DNA of 24,653 bases, taken from CAZWSC01 sp964636385 (GTDB lineage Bacteria > Eisenbacteria > RBG-16-71-46 > CAIMUX01). Within the stretch, counting starts at the first letter, position 1, and each line of letters begins with the position of its first letter. A program made the position numbers and the translations under genes. Location of the stretch: contig CAZWSC010000060.1 in assembly GCA_964636385.1 (NCBI GenBank), forward strand, positions 1-24,653, in the 5' to 3' direction. The notes under the pieces were generated by a model. It was given only the letters and a program-made list of their open reading frames with translations. It was not told where the DNA came from and ran no database searches. Below are positions 15,138 to 23,523 of this stretch, one piece after another.

Positions 15138-16428
15138 CTGACCGCTTCCTGCGGTAGGTTCCGGCGAGCTCCATGAAGATGTCGAGGTCCCGCCCCACCT
15201 GGCTCTGTATGCCGTCGAAGTAGAACACCCTGATCGGAATGCCGCCATGCTCGCGGCTTACCTTCGGGTAAACCGCTTCCGAGACGATCCCGTTCATGCA
15301 GGTGAATGGGCTGATGTCGACGATCCCGTCGCATCCCTTCGACCAGAGGTAGATCGCCTTCCCGGTGCTCATGACCATCTCGCCATAGACCCCGTCCGCG
15401 GGAAGGTAGGGACGTGCCATGTCGGTCAGGATTGACACCCTGGCCGGTTCCTCGCGGCCTGCGAAGAGGGAGTGGAAAGGTGCGGCGAGGGCGTGCTCGT
15501 CGCCGCGTTGCAGGCGGTCCTTGAGCCAGGCGCCCAGCATGCCGAGGCTCCAGCGCTTTCCCGCGTAAGGTAGCCACTTCGTGCGCTGCTCGAGGTTGGT
15601 GTAGTAGACCCACTCGCAGATGTCGGCGATCCAGGCCTCTCCGCCGCGGTCCTCGATCGAGCGGATCACATCCTCGTTGCTGAAGGTGTTCAGCCTGCAG
15701 AAGATCTCGCCCACAACGCCGATAAGCAGCCGCTGTTCGAGGCGTCGGGGGACAGTCTCGAACCGTCGCGCCGCCCTCTTCATGACCTTCCGCAGCGCCG
15801 CGGTCTGGCGCCTTTGGCCTGTGGCCGGATTCTCCAGGACGGCACAGATCTCCGAGATCGTATCGTCGTAGAGGCTGTCGCAGTCTCCGGCTTCAATCTC
15901 GTATGGCCTTGTGCGCAGAAGCGCCTTGCGGAGCACATCCGCCGCGGCCAGGCCGCGCCACGCGGATCTCTGCAGCCCCGGCCCGTGATTCGAGAGCTCA
16001 TCGTACCCGGATCCGCTGGCAGGCGAGAGGATCATCACATCCTGAGCCCCGATCTGGTCCAGGGTCCGGCGCAGGAAGGGGGCATACTGGCCGAAGCGGC
16101 AGGGGCCCGGCGCTCCGGGCATGAAGAAGGCAAGCCGGTCCGGAGAGAGCCCGGATTCAGTCACGACCTTCAGCGCGTCCCCTAGGGTGATCCGCTGCGG
16201 GAAGCACTCGTCCCCGGATGTATAGCGGGCTCCCAGCTCCAGGGTGCGTTCATCGGATGCCGGGAACGGATGCGCGTCGAGACCGTGGCCGCGCAGGGCG
16301 GCCGCGAAGCAGCGCGAGGCGCCGAAGCTCATCCGTGGGACGAAGATCCTCCGCGACTGAAGGGGAGGGCCTCCCACCGCGCGGTCGTTCCTGAGTACAG
16401 GCCTGTCCTGGAGCAGTGTCTGGTTCAT
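15112..16428 (-). CDS. 2-hydroxyacyl-CoA dehydratase D-component-like protein
   Basis: 438 residues from the ATG at 16426-16428, which overlaps the upstream gene's stop as ATGA; a slightly earlier start is open but lies inside that gene. It resembles the HgdB/HgdD-type fold found at the C-terminus of giant activase-related proteins: 'RIFVPRMSFGASRCFAAALR', 'YTSGDECFPQRITLGD' (Cys75), 'FFMPGAPGPCRFGQYAPFLR' (Cys110) and 'DISPFTCMNGIVSEAVYPK' (Cys377). These three cysteines are candidates for iron-sulfur ligands. In many anaerobes this module is fused to the ATPase/DUF2229 part; here it is a separate, translationally coupled gene. Its reaction is unknown. By family it could be an ATP-driven low-potential electron acceptor acting on a CoA ester or on another substrate. 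Confidence 0.8.
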   Translation of the reverse strand: MNQTLLQDRPVLRNDRAVGGPPLQSRRIFVPRMSFGASRCFAAALRGHGLDAHPFPASDERTLELGARYTSGDECFPQRITLGDALKVVTESGLSPDRLAFFMPGAPGPCRFGQYAPFLRRTLDQIGAQDVMILSPASGSGYDELSNHGPGLQRSAWRGLAAADVLRKALLRTRPYEIEAGDCDSLYDDTISEICAVLENPATGQRRQTAALRKVMKRAARRFETVPRRLEQRLLIGVVGEIFCRLNTFSNEDVIRSIEDRGGEAWIADICEWVYYTNLEQRTKWLPYAGKRWSLGMLGAWLKDRLQRGDEHALAAPFHSLFAGREEPARVSILTDMARPYLPADGVYGEMVMSTGKAIYLWSKGCDGIVDISPFTCMNGIVSEAVYPKVSREHGGIPIRVFYFDGIQSQVGRDLDIFMELAGTYRRKRSAISSSPGA

Positions 16429-19400
16429 GAGTGGTCCCGTGATGCAGGTGCCGGGGAACGGGATGCGCAGTCCATGGCGCATCCCGCACCGTGCGGGACC
16501 AGCACATTGTCAGGGTCGAATGCACAGGCCGCAGCGGGGGGCACACGGTGCGCCCACGGGCGGAGGATACCCTGGCTGTCCAGGAATGCCTCCACCCTCG
16601 TCAGCATGCCGGCATCGTTTGCATGCCCGTCGAACGAAAGGGTGAGGAAGGGCCGGCCGAATGCATCACGCACGAAATGCTTGATGTAGGAGTCGGGGCC
16701 ACACTTGAAGTTCGTGACATACACCAGGTGAAGGTTCGTGTGCCGCGAGGCCTCAATCGCCGTCTGCAGGATGCGGCGGCCGTAGCTCCAGAACATGTTG
16801 CTGTTGATCGCATCCACATCGTTCCCGTCGGACGCCAGGAACTCCAGCGGAAGAACGTTCACACCGTAGAGGTCCCGGATCTTCCTGGGCAGGTCGATGT
16901 TCACCACAGGATCGTAGAGGTTGTACGGACGGCCCACCAGGAGCACGGCAGCATCGCCGATTCCCCGCAGCAGGCCGACGGCATCCTGCCCCGCCTGCCG
17001 GATCCTGTCGACAAAGGCTTCCTGCGCCTCCTCCGCCACGATCAACGCCCCCGCCACATCCCTGCGCCTGGCGCCGAAGCGCTTCAGCGAGTTGTACAGG
17101 GACTCGGCCAGCGCATCGCGGCCTCCCCTGTACCTGATCAGGGGATGGATGATGCGGTCCGAATCGGCCTCGAAGGACGAGGCTGAGCGTGCGACGAACG
17201 GCAGTGTCATGCCCCATGGGCAGAAGAAGCTCTGGACCCTGGGATCCGCGGCCTCCGCGTTCACCATGTTCGGGATGAAGACGAAGTCGGCATCGGCCAT
17301 CCCGAGCGCGCTTCTGATGTGGCCGTGCGCGACCTGGATCGGAAAGCAGGGCTCCGCGACGGAGGCCTCGACCCCTTCCTGTGCAACCCGGCGGCTGGTC
17401 TCGGCGGTCAGTCTTACACCGAAGCCCAGCGCGCGGAAGAAGGCGTTCCAGTAGGGGAATCTCTCGAAGGCGTACATGGCCCGCGGGATGGCGGCGACCG
17501 CACGCCCGGTGGATGAGGGATCATACCCCTCCAGCAGCCACTGGCTGCGCATCCGGAGCAGATCCGGGATCACCGGTGTCAGCTCGCTCTTGGCTCGCCT
17601 GCGGAAGCGGTCTCCACACTGATCACCCCAGTAGGTCTTCTCCCCCTCGACCTGGAATTCCTGGATGTCGCAGCGGTTTTCGCACGCCTGGCAGACGAAC
17701 TCGCGCATGCGGCAGTCGACCTGGCTCAGATCCCATCCCCGGAAGCGGGTGTTCTGCGCGCCCGCCTCGTGCTTCTCCCATGCGAGCAGGGCCGCGCCGA
17801 CGGCACCGACGACCCCGTTGTAGGGCGGGACCACGATCTCCCTGTCCAGGATCTGCGCGAAAGCTGCGGCTACGGCGTCGTTGTAGGCGGTGCCGCCCTG
17901 GAAGAAGATCGTGCCGGTGATCCTGCGGCCCCTGACAACGCGGTTGATGTAGTTCGTGGCCACCGAGAGCGCAAGGCCGGCAAGGAGGTCGTCGGTCGCG
18001 GCACCCCGCTGCTGCAGCGCCGTGACGTCACGCTCCATGAAGACGGTGCAGCGTTCGCCCAGGCGCACGGGGGACGCTGACGACAGGGCACGCGAGGCGA
18101 ACTCGTCCTTGATGCTGACCCCCAGTTCCTCCGCGCGCTCCTCCAGGAAGGACCCCGTCCCCGCGGCACAGGCCTCGTTCATGGCGAAATCGACCACCAC
18201 TCCATCCTCGAGGCCGATGTACTTGGCGTCCTGTCCCCCGATCTCGAAGATCGTGTCAACGCGGCCGTCCAGGAGCGAGCCGGCGATGAAGAGGGCACCT
18301 GTCTTGTGGGCGGTGATTTCGTCGTTCACAGTGTCCGCGCCCACAATCTCGCCGATCAGCTCCCTGCCCGAGCCGGTCGTGCCCACGCCGCAGACGCGCA
18401 CGCGGGATCCCATCTCCCTGCCGAACTCGAGGAGGGCCTCGGTGACCACCTCGACCGGCCGCGCGCGGGTACGTGTGTAGATCTCCCGTACGATCCGGCC
18501 CTGACGGTCAAGCAGGACGAGGTTTGTGCTTACGGAACCGACGTCTATCCCGAGCGTGGTCTCCAGCGGAGGGCCGCCGTCTTCCAGGGTGACCGGCTGT
18601 ACGCGGTCCCTCAGGCAGACCACCTTGTCCATGGAAAGAGGTCGGGCGCGGGGGAGGTCCCCGGTATCCAGGCTCCACCCAGCCATCCCGGCCGCATCCA
18701 CGGGAACATGGTCGGCTGAGAGGGCTTCGAGGGCCGCGCAGCCGATCGCCGGGAATGAGGCGTGGTGCTGTGGAACCGACAGCTCATCCAGGCCGAAGAC
18801 CTCCTTCAGCGCCTTGACGACCATGGCGTTTGCCGCGACGCCGCCGACGAAGAGGACAGGCGGCTTCGGCTGAATCGTCTTGGCGACGGCAGAGCGGAAG
18901 TTCCTGGCGACAGTCTCGCAGAGGCCCCGCAGTACCTCCTCGGGGCGGTATCCCTTCTGCTGGGCGTGGATCATGTCGGTCTTGGCGAAGACCGAGCAGC
19001 GGCCTGCGATCTTGGCCGCGCGTTCCGAGGCGAGGGCCACCTCCCCGACCTCTTCAATGCTGAAGCGGAGCCTCCCTGCCTGCTGGTCCAGGAACCCGCC
19101 GGTTCCCGCGGCGCAGTCACCGTTCGTCTGGTAATCGACGATTCCCAGGTCGCCGGTGCCAGGATCCTGCTCGAAGACCAGGATCCTGGATGTCTCTCCG
19201 CCGATCTCGAACAGCGTTCGTACTTCCGGGTGGAGGAGACGGACCGCAGCGGCTAGCGCGCGGTACTCGCTCTCCTCAGGAAACCCGCGGCCTCCGCAGA
19301 GGAGTCCGGCGCCTGAGCCGGTGATGCGCAGGCCGTGCAGTGACGTGCGGCCCAGTGACTCGAGAACTTCGGTCAGGAGCTGCCTGGCTGCTCCCAGGGG

Positions 19401-19595
19401 TCTGCCCCTGATCCTGCGGTAGCGTGTGAGTGCCAGGACAGCTTCCGTACCGTCTGCCATCTGCACCGCCCTGGGCTCATCCGCCCAGGGGTCTCCAGCG
19501 CCTGTCCTGGACAGCAGAGGGCCCCTGTCTTCCTCCGTCGCCAGAATAGCTGCCTTTATCCCGACAGCGCCAAGATCCATCCCTGCGATTATCAC
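16425..19595 (-). CDS. Acyl-CoA dehydratase activase-related protein: two BadF/HgdC ATPase domains plus DUF2229-type region
   Basis: 1056 residues from a GTG at 19593-19595, placed directly before 'MDLGAVGIKAAI', the first ATP-binding strand; GGGAG lies 11 bases upstream. ATPase domain 1 (about 1-295) has 'FEIGGETSR', Cys161 in 'CAAGTGGFLD', Cys200 in 'GRCSVFAKTDM' and 'GGVAANAMVV'. Domain 2 (about 346-608) has 'LGIDVGSVSTNLVLLD', 'FEIGGQDAKYI', Cys476 in 'ACAAGTGSFLEE' and Cys516 in 'ERCTVFMERDV'. In HgdC the two equivalent Cys of each subunit hold one 4Fe-4S cluster between subunits; with both domains in one chain, clustering within the chain is conceivable. The rest (about 620-1010) is DUF2229-type with 'CQACENRC', Cys660, 'EPCFPIQVAHGH', 'FCPWGMTLPF' and 'NFKCGPDSYIKHF'. 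It would couple ATP hydrolysis to electron transfer into the downstream partner. It is probably oxygen-sensitive. Confidence 0.92.
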   Translation of the reverse strand: MIIAGMDLGAVGIKAAILATEEDRGPLLSRTGAGDPWADEPRAVQMADGTEAVLALTRYRRIRGRPLGAARQLLTEVLESLGRTSLHGLRITGSGAGLLCGGRGFPEESEYRALAAAVRLLHPEVRTLFEIGGETSRILVFEQDPGTGDLGIVDYQTNGDCAAGTGGFLDQQAGRLRFSIEEVGEVALASERAAKIAGRCSVFAKTDMIHAQQKGYRPEEVLRGLCETVARNFRSAVAKTIQPKPPVLFVGGVAANAMVVKALKEVFGLDELSVPQHHASFPAIGCAALEALSADHVPVDAAGMAGWSLDTGDLPRARPLSMDKVVCLRDRVQPVTLEDGGPPLETTLGIDVGSVSTNLVLLDRQGRIVREIYTRTRARPVEVVTEALLEFGREMGSRVRVCGVGTTGSGRELIGEIVGADTVNDEITAHKTGALFIAGSLLDGRVDTIFEIGGQDAKYIGLEDGVVVDFAMNEACAAGTGSFLEERAEELGVSIKDEFASRALSSASPVRLGERCTVFMERDVTALQQRGAATDDLLAGLALSVATNYINRVVRGRRITGTIFFQGGTAYNDAVAAAFAQILDREIVVPPYNGVVGAVGAALLAWEKHEAGAQNTRFRGWDLSQVDCRMREFVCQACENRCDIQEFQVEGEKTYWGDQCGDRFRRRAKSELTPVIPDLLRMRSQWLLEGYDPSSTGRAVAAIPRAMYAFERFPYWNAFFRALGFGVRLTAETSRRVAQEGVEASVAEPCFPIQVAHGHIRSALGMADADFVFIPNMVNAEAADPRVQSFFCPWGMTLPFVARSASSFEADSDRIIHPLIRYRGGRDALAESLYNSLKRFGARRRDVAGALIVAEEAQEAFVDRIRQAGQDAVGLLRGIGDAAVLLVGRPYNLYDPVVNIDLPRKIRDLYGVNVLPLEFLASDGNDVDAINSNMFWSYGRRILQTAIEASRHTNLHLVYVTNFKCGPDSYIKHFVRDAFGRPFLTLSFDGHANDAGMLTRVEAFLDSQGILRPWAHRVPPAAACAFDPDNVLVPHGAGCAMDCASRSPAPASRDHS

Positions 19596-19885
19596 CGTGT
19601 ATCTTTCTCCCGTTGCAGCGCTTCCATGACGCGCTCGTGCCACGCGGCAGAATACACGGAGCATTGTGCTTATGCAAGCTGGAGCGGGCTGCCTGCCAAC
19701 ACTCAGGGGGCCCGGAAGGCCGGCATTCCCCGGCCGCCGATGCAAGCTGCTGATCCAGCCAGCCATCGCTGACAGCGGGTCGCAGTCGCAATTATGTGAC
19801 CGGGTCCGGCCTTTGTCTGTCGCTCACTCCCGACATTCAGCTCAAAGAGAACCAGGACTCCAGCTTGGGGAACCGGGAGAAGATC

Positions 19886-19928
19886 CCGATATCGGAAAAT
19901 GGGTTTGGATATTGGTGGCAAATATGAT
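19886..19928 (+). promoter_or_regulatory. Palindrome and -10-like element in the AT-rich part of the gap
   Basis: CCGATATCGG (19886-19895) is a perfect 10-bp palindrome. TATGAT (19923-19928) follows 27 bases later, without a recognisable -35 at 16-18 bp. Together they could be an operator and promoter for the Cys-repeat protein gene, which would leave a leader of nearly 300 bases. Confidence 0.25.
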
Positions 19929-20213
19929 AACATTCTTCCGTGCTAGTTTGCGGGGCGGAGAATCGACGCAGTCTGGTCATATCTGCTTCTGGCTGTAGTT
20001 TGACTTAGGGAGTGCGTCTGGAAGTTTTGGCGCGTGCTCATGATGGCGGGACCTGTGCCCGAGTCGCTCTTGCTGGGAGCATGTGCGCAGGTCAGGGAGC
20101 TTCTGGCAGTAAGCATCAGGAGTCCCGAGTGTTGTACGCAGTAGGACGGGTCGGCTCAGCAGACCATGAGCCGGTCCATCGAAAAGGGGAAGCCGGAAAC
20201 GGCATCCATCTCC

Positions 20214-20220
20214 AAGGAGG
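20214..20220 (+). promoter_or_regulatory. Strong ribosome binding site of the Cys-repeat protein
   Basis: AAGGAGG ten bases before the ATG at 20231. It is one of the closest matches to the full anti-16S sequence in the window and suggests efficient translation. Confidence 0.85.
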
Positions 20221-20230
20221 TTGAACGCAG

Positions 20231-21700
20231 ATGAAGAAACTACTACTGACTGCGCTGATCCTCGTCTGTACGGCCAGCCTGGCTGCCGCAGACAGGGGTG
20301 TCAACGCGGGTGGCGCGCTGGTGATCCACGGGAGTGCGGAAGGGCTCACATTCTGCGGAGATGCACAGAATGCCGAGCTTCCGGGCGCCTGCGAGGATTT
20401 CGTGACCAGGATCGACCGTTCTGGGGGGCCTTTCGCAAACACGTTCTCCTGGATGTTGGTGGCGGTGTTTCCTGAGGGCTCAAGTCCTGAGTTGCGCGCC
20501 GCTGTCTTCGGCATTGAATGGACAGGTCTGTCCGGCAACCCCACGGTCATCAACTGTGGTGACTTCATGATTGGCACCGATGACTGGCCTGCTTCCGGGT
20601 CTGGTGTCGGCATGACATGGGACTACGCGGAGTATGGTCTGATTACTCCGGTCATGCAGTTCGAGGGGTACAACTACTATGGTGATCCGGGTTACTTCAC
20701 CATCATCGACCATCCCGCGCAGGGTGCTCCTGTCTTCGGCGACGACAGCATCCCCACGCAGGAAGACCCTGTCGAGTACTTCGGTACGCTGGGTTTCTTC
20801 CAGGATGGCGAGCTGAACTGCCCGCCGGATGTTCTGCCCACAGGCGCCTGCTGCCTGCCCAACGGCGACTGCGAGGTCAAGACCGAGGCTGAGTGCGACG
20901 ATGCGGGCGGTAGCTGGCTGGGCGAAGGCACGGACTGCGATCCGAACCCGTGCCCTCCTCCGGTTGGCGCCTGCTGCCTCCCCGACGGAAGCTGCTCCGA
21001 CTTGACGCAGGCAGAATGCACGGCTGCGGGCGGTTTCTGGGGTGGCTGGGAGTCGGTCTGCGCCACATACTTCTGCGGCCAGTACGGTGCCTGCTGCTAC
21101 CTCGACGGCACCTGCACCTTCGGCAGGCAGACAGACTGTCCTGCGGGGCAGAACGCTGTCTGGCAGGGACAGGGCACGCTCTGCGATCCGAATCCGTGCG
21201 TTGCTGCGCCTACTGGCGCCTGCTGCGACCTTGCGGGGTCGTGCTCGGTCACCTTCGAGGTGAACTGCACAGGTCCCTGGACTACCTGGCTTATCGGCGA
21301 GGATTGCGATCCGAATCCATGCCCGCAGCGCGGGGCCTGCTGCCGACCGGATGGTGACGACTGGAGCTGCATCTGGTGGCTCGAGGCGCGGTGCATTCAC
21401 GAGACGAACAACCCGACCGGCGAGAACTTCTGGATCCCGGACACAACCTGCGATCCGAATCCATGCGTAATCGACCCCGATCCAATGGGCGCCTGCTGCA
21501 AGTTCATCGGGGATGACCCCGAAAACCCCGGAGCGGATGACTGGGAGTGCGAGAACCTCCTGAAGAGCGAGTGCGACATGCACGGCAACAGCCATCACTA
21601 CCCTGGGGTTGATTGCGACGACGAAGGTTTCGAGTGCCCCGGCCCGTCTCCGACCATCGAGAGCACCTGGGGGTACATCAAGTCGACTTTCAAGAACTGA
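20231..21700 (+). CDS. Secreted Cys-rich repeat protein with WGxIK-type C-terminal tail
   Basis: 489 residues. A signal peptide (residues 1-20, 'MKKLLLTALILVCTASLAAA') directs it through Sec. Residues 21-200 form a domain starting 'DRGVNAGGALVIHG' with four Cys; it reads like an all-beta module but matches no family I can name. Residues 205-469 hold six repeats of about 40 residues, each starting with GACC and most ending in 'CDPNPC'. The last 16 residues contain 'ESTWGYIKSTFK'; from memory, similar Trp-Gly-x-Ile-Lys tails end many secreted proteins of Eisenbacteria- and Krumholzibacteria-type genomes. The even, dense Cys content suggests disulfide-stabilised units at the cell surface or outside the cell. 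Structural, adhesive or sorting roles are guesses. It is a single gene ending before two hairpins. Confidence 0.85.
   Translation: MKKLLLTALILVCTASLAAADRGVNAGGALVIHGSAEGLTFCGDAQNAELPGACEDFVTRIDRSGGPFANTFSWMLVAVFPEGSSPELRAAVFGIEWTGLSGNPTVINCGDFMIGTDDWPASGSGVGMTWDYAEYGLITPVMQFEGYNYYGDPGYFTIIDHPAQGAPVFGDDSIPTQEDPVEYFGTLGFFQDGELNCPPDVLPTGACCLPNGDCEVKTEAECDDAGGSWLGEGTDCDPNPCPPPVGACCLPDGSCSDLTQAECTAAGGFWGGWESVCATYFCGQYGACCYLDGTCTFGRQTDCPAGQNAVWQGQGTLCDPNPCVAAPTGACCDLAGSCSVTFEVNCTGPWTTWLIGEDCDPNPCPQRGACCRPDGDDWSCIWWLEARCIHETNNPTGENFWIPDTTCDPNPCVIDPDPMGACCKFIGDDPENPGADDWECENLLKSECDMHGNSHHYPGVDCDDEGFECPGPSPTIESTWGYIKSTFKN
20843..21637 (+). repeat. Six Cys-rich protein repeats encoded in tandem
   Basis: The repeats begin at residues 205, 246, 286, 329, 368 and 420 of the secreted protein. 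The consensus is GACC, then x-x-D-G-x-C, an Ala/Glu-Cys, Gly/Ala-Gly-x-Trp, and a closing C-x-P-N-P-C. The fifth and sixth are longer and less regular, and the third ends YFC rather than PNPC. At DNA level the segment encoding CDPNPC recurs nearly unchanged (TGCGATCCGAAyCC). The divergence between units suggests old duplication. Confidence 0.9.
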
Positions 21701-21736
21701 GGCGTCGCCGGCGGCTCTATCACAGGATCAGGGCAG

Positions 21737-21776
21737 TCTCTCCCTCCCCTCCACCAGCCGGAGCGGGAGGGAGAGA
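21737..21776 (+). terminator. Long perfect hairpin after the Cys-repeat gene
   Basis: TCTCTCCCTCCC (21737-21748) pairs with GGGAGGGAGAGA (21765-21776). Inside, CTCC pairs with GGAG around a seven-base loop, with one bulged C. No T-tract follows, so it may protect the mRNA 3' end or act with the next hairpin. Confidence 0.5.
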
Positions 21777-21816
21777 GCCCGGGATCCATCCAGGGCTCAT
21801 TGGCAGGCAATCTCAC

Positions 21817-21865
21817 AGCCCGGGTGGGCCCGCAGAGTCAGCGGCGCTCACCCGGGCTCTTTCTT
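21817..21865 (+). terminator. Rho-independent terminator
   Basis: AGCCCGGGTG (21817-21826) pairs with CACCCGGGCT (21849-21858), followed by CTTTCTT. A GC-rich stem with a T-rich tail fits an intrinsic terminator for the Cys-repeat gene, and it separates that gene from the downstream lipoprotein gene. Confidence 0.7.
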
Positions 21866-21929
21866 ACCTGCCGGATGGCCTGGCAGAACGGCGCACGCTG
21901 GCCTGCCACCACAACCAGCGGAGGTTTCC

Positions 21930-23516
21930 GTGAACCCGACTCCAACCACCCGGCATTCCGTCACCACTTTATCGCTGCAGGTCTTCGCAGCGTGTCTGGT
22001 GGCTGCGGCGTTGCTTCTGGGCGCCGGCTGTGCCAAGGAACCGCCGCCCAGGGTCGTGATCATCGGCCTCGACGGCGCGACATGGGATCTGCTGGATCCC
22101 TGGATGGAGGCGGGTGACCTGCCGAACCTCAAGGCGTTCCGCGACGGGGCGGTCTACGGCGAGATGAACTCGGTAATCCCTTACCTCTCGCCACCCGCAT
22201 GGACCTCTGCGGTTACAGGCGTCAATCCGGGGCGCCACGGGATCTACGACTTCCAGAGACGCCTTCCTGGACAGCACGCCATCGTTAACGAGACTTCCAA
22301 GAGCCGGCGCTCTCCGGCGGTATGGAATCTCCTCAGGGGCTCGGGGAAGAAGGTTGCCATGGTGAACATCCCGATGACACATCCTCCGGACCAGGTGGAC
22401 GGCGTGATGGTGGCCGGCTTCCCGCATCTGCAGGGCACCGGTTACGCCTGGCCTCCCGAACTCGAGACACGCCTCAACGAGATGGGGTACATCCTCGATG
22501 AAATGCAGATGCGCATACCCGAGGGAGAGGAGCAGAGAGTTCTGGAGGAGCACAGGGTCGTCCGGGAGAGGCGCTGGGAGGCTGCCCGACAGATCTACCA
22601 GGAAGGCGATTACAACATGTTCTGGGTGGTCTTCACCGGGACTGACAGGATCCAGCACATGTTCTGGAAGTTCGACGACCCCGACAGCCCGCTGTATGAT
22701 CCGGAGGTTGCCGCGCGGTTCGGGGGCACCATACGAAAGTTCTGGATGGAACAGGACCGGATACTGGGGGAGTTCTTCGAGATCATCCACCCCGACTCCT
22801 GGGTGCTCATCCTCTCAGATCATGGGTTCGGCCCCATTCGCCGCGAGTTCCGGCTCGGAAACTGGCTGCACTCCGACGACGCTGGCTTCACGCCCAGGGA
22901 GATCCAGGAGATCTTCGTCCTCCACGAAGCCGATGCCTCCCAGATTCACATCCGTGAGCCGGGCCGGGATCCTGGAGGCACCATGTCTCCGTCCGAAGTC
23001 AAGGCCCTCGCCGGGAGGCTTGCGGATGGACTCAGGCGGGTCGTGGATCCCGGGACGGGGAGACGGATTGCGAAGGGTGTGTACGAGCGGGATGATATCT
23101 ACGTGGGTCCGTACTCGGAGAAGTCCGCCAACGTCACACTCCTTATGAACGACGACTACTTCGCCGTATGGGGAGATCCCGACACAGGCGATTCAGCAGA
23201 GGCATTCGGTGATCTTACCAAGTCTCTCTCCGGTTGGCATCGGATGGAAGGGGTCTTCATGCTGCGCGGTCCCGCCGCCAGGAGTGCCGGAAGGCTGGAC
23301 AGGGCTTACAACCTGCTGGATGTGACACCGACCATTCTGTACCTGCTGGATCAGACACTCGCGGAGGACTTCGACGGTGTTGTCATGGAGGATGTGATCG
23401 ACCCTGATTTCGTCAGGCGGCGTCCCGCCCGGTACAAGGGGGTGCTGTCCACCGAGGACAGACCGCTCACACCTGAGGAGAGATCCGCCCTGCGCAACCT
23501 GCCGTACATCGGGTAG
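21930..23516 (+). CDS. Lipoprotein phosphodiesterase / nucleotide pyrophosphatase of the alkaline phosphatase superfamily
   Basis: 528 residues from the GTG at 21930, chosen because GGAGG (21920-21924) lies five bases before and because it begins a lipoprotein signal peptide. The lipobox is Gly-Ala-Gly-Cys34 after a hydrophobic core (15-31). The active-site set is intact: Asp48 in 'VVIIGLDGATWDLLDPW', Thr92 as the likely nucleophile in 'PPAWTSAVTGVNPGRHGI', Asp239 and His243 in 'GTDRIQHMFW', Asp297-His298 in 'SDHGFGP' and His437 in 'GWHRMEGVF'. It would hydrolyse a phosphodiester or phosphomonoester in the envelope using two metal ions; the substrate is unknown. Type I phosphodiesterases of this style act on nucleotides, phospholipid headgroups or glycans. 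It is preceded by a terminator and so has its own promoter, which I could not pinpoint. It is the active counterpart of the degenerate protein at 9983-12013. Confidence 0.9.
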   Translation: MNPTPTTRHSVTTLSLQVFAACLVAAALLLGAGCAKEPPPRVVIIGLDGATWDLLDPWMEAGDLPNLKAFRDGAVYGEMNSVIPYLSPPAWTSAVTGVNPGRHGIYDFQRRLPGQHAIVNETSKSRRSPAVWNLLRGSGKKVAMVNIPMTHPPDQVDGVMVAGFPHLQGTGYAWPPELETRLNEMGYILDEMQMRIPEGEEQRVLEEHRVVRERRWEAARQIYQEGDYNMFWVVFTGTDRIQHMFWKFDDPDSPLYDPEVAARFGGTIRKFWMEQDRILGEFFEIIHPDSWVLILSDHGFGPIRREFRLGNWLHSDDAGFTPREIQEIFVLHEADASQIHIREPGRDPGGTMSPSEVKALAGRLADGLRRVVDPGTGRRIAKGVYERDDIYVGPYSEKSANVTLLMNDDYFAVWGDPDTGDSAEAFGDLTKSLSGWHRMEGVFMLRGPAARSAGRLDRAYNLLDVTPTILYLLDQTLAEDFDGVVMEDVIDPDFVRRRPARYKGVLSTEDRPLTPEERSALRNLPYIG

Positions 23517-23523
23517 ATGCTCC

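Larger units (their letters stand above)
19596..20230. other. 635-bp divergent intergenic region
   Basis: This separates the activase gene (minus strand) from the Cys-repeat protein gene (plus strand). I see no convincing gene: a 110-codon plus frame (19666-19998) and the upstream extension of the activase frame have no recognisable content or ribosome site. The part around 19885-20010 is clearly more AT-rich than the rest of the window and is the likeliest promoter zone. A TTGACT hexamer lies at 20000-20005 without a good -10 at the right spacing. No tRNA or riboswitch structure was recognised. Confidence 0.55.

Noticed and set aside
16420..16430. A frameshift splitting one giant activase gene
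   Set aside because: The downstream frame has its own ATG in a clean ATGA overlap, and the break is at a domain linker, so a real gene split is more likely. Read-level checking could still overturn this.
19666..19998. A 110-codon frame in the gap before the Cys-repeat gene
   Set aside because: It has no ribosome site, no domain, and mixed composition spanning the AT-rich patch; more likely a chance frame.
20843..21637. CRISPR array
   Set aside because: The regular spacing comes from protein repeats in one open frame; the DNA units are diverged and there are no unique spacers or cas genes.
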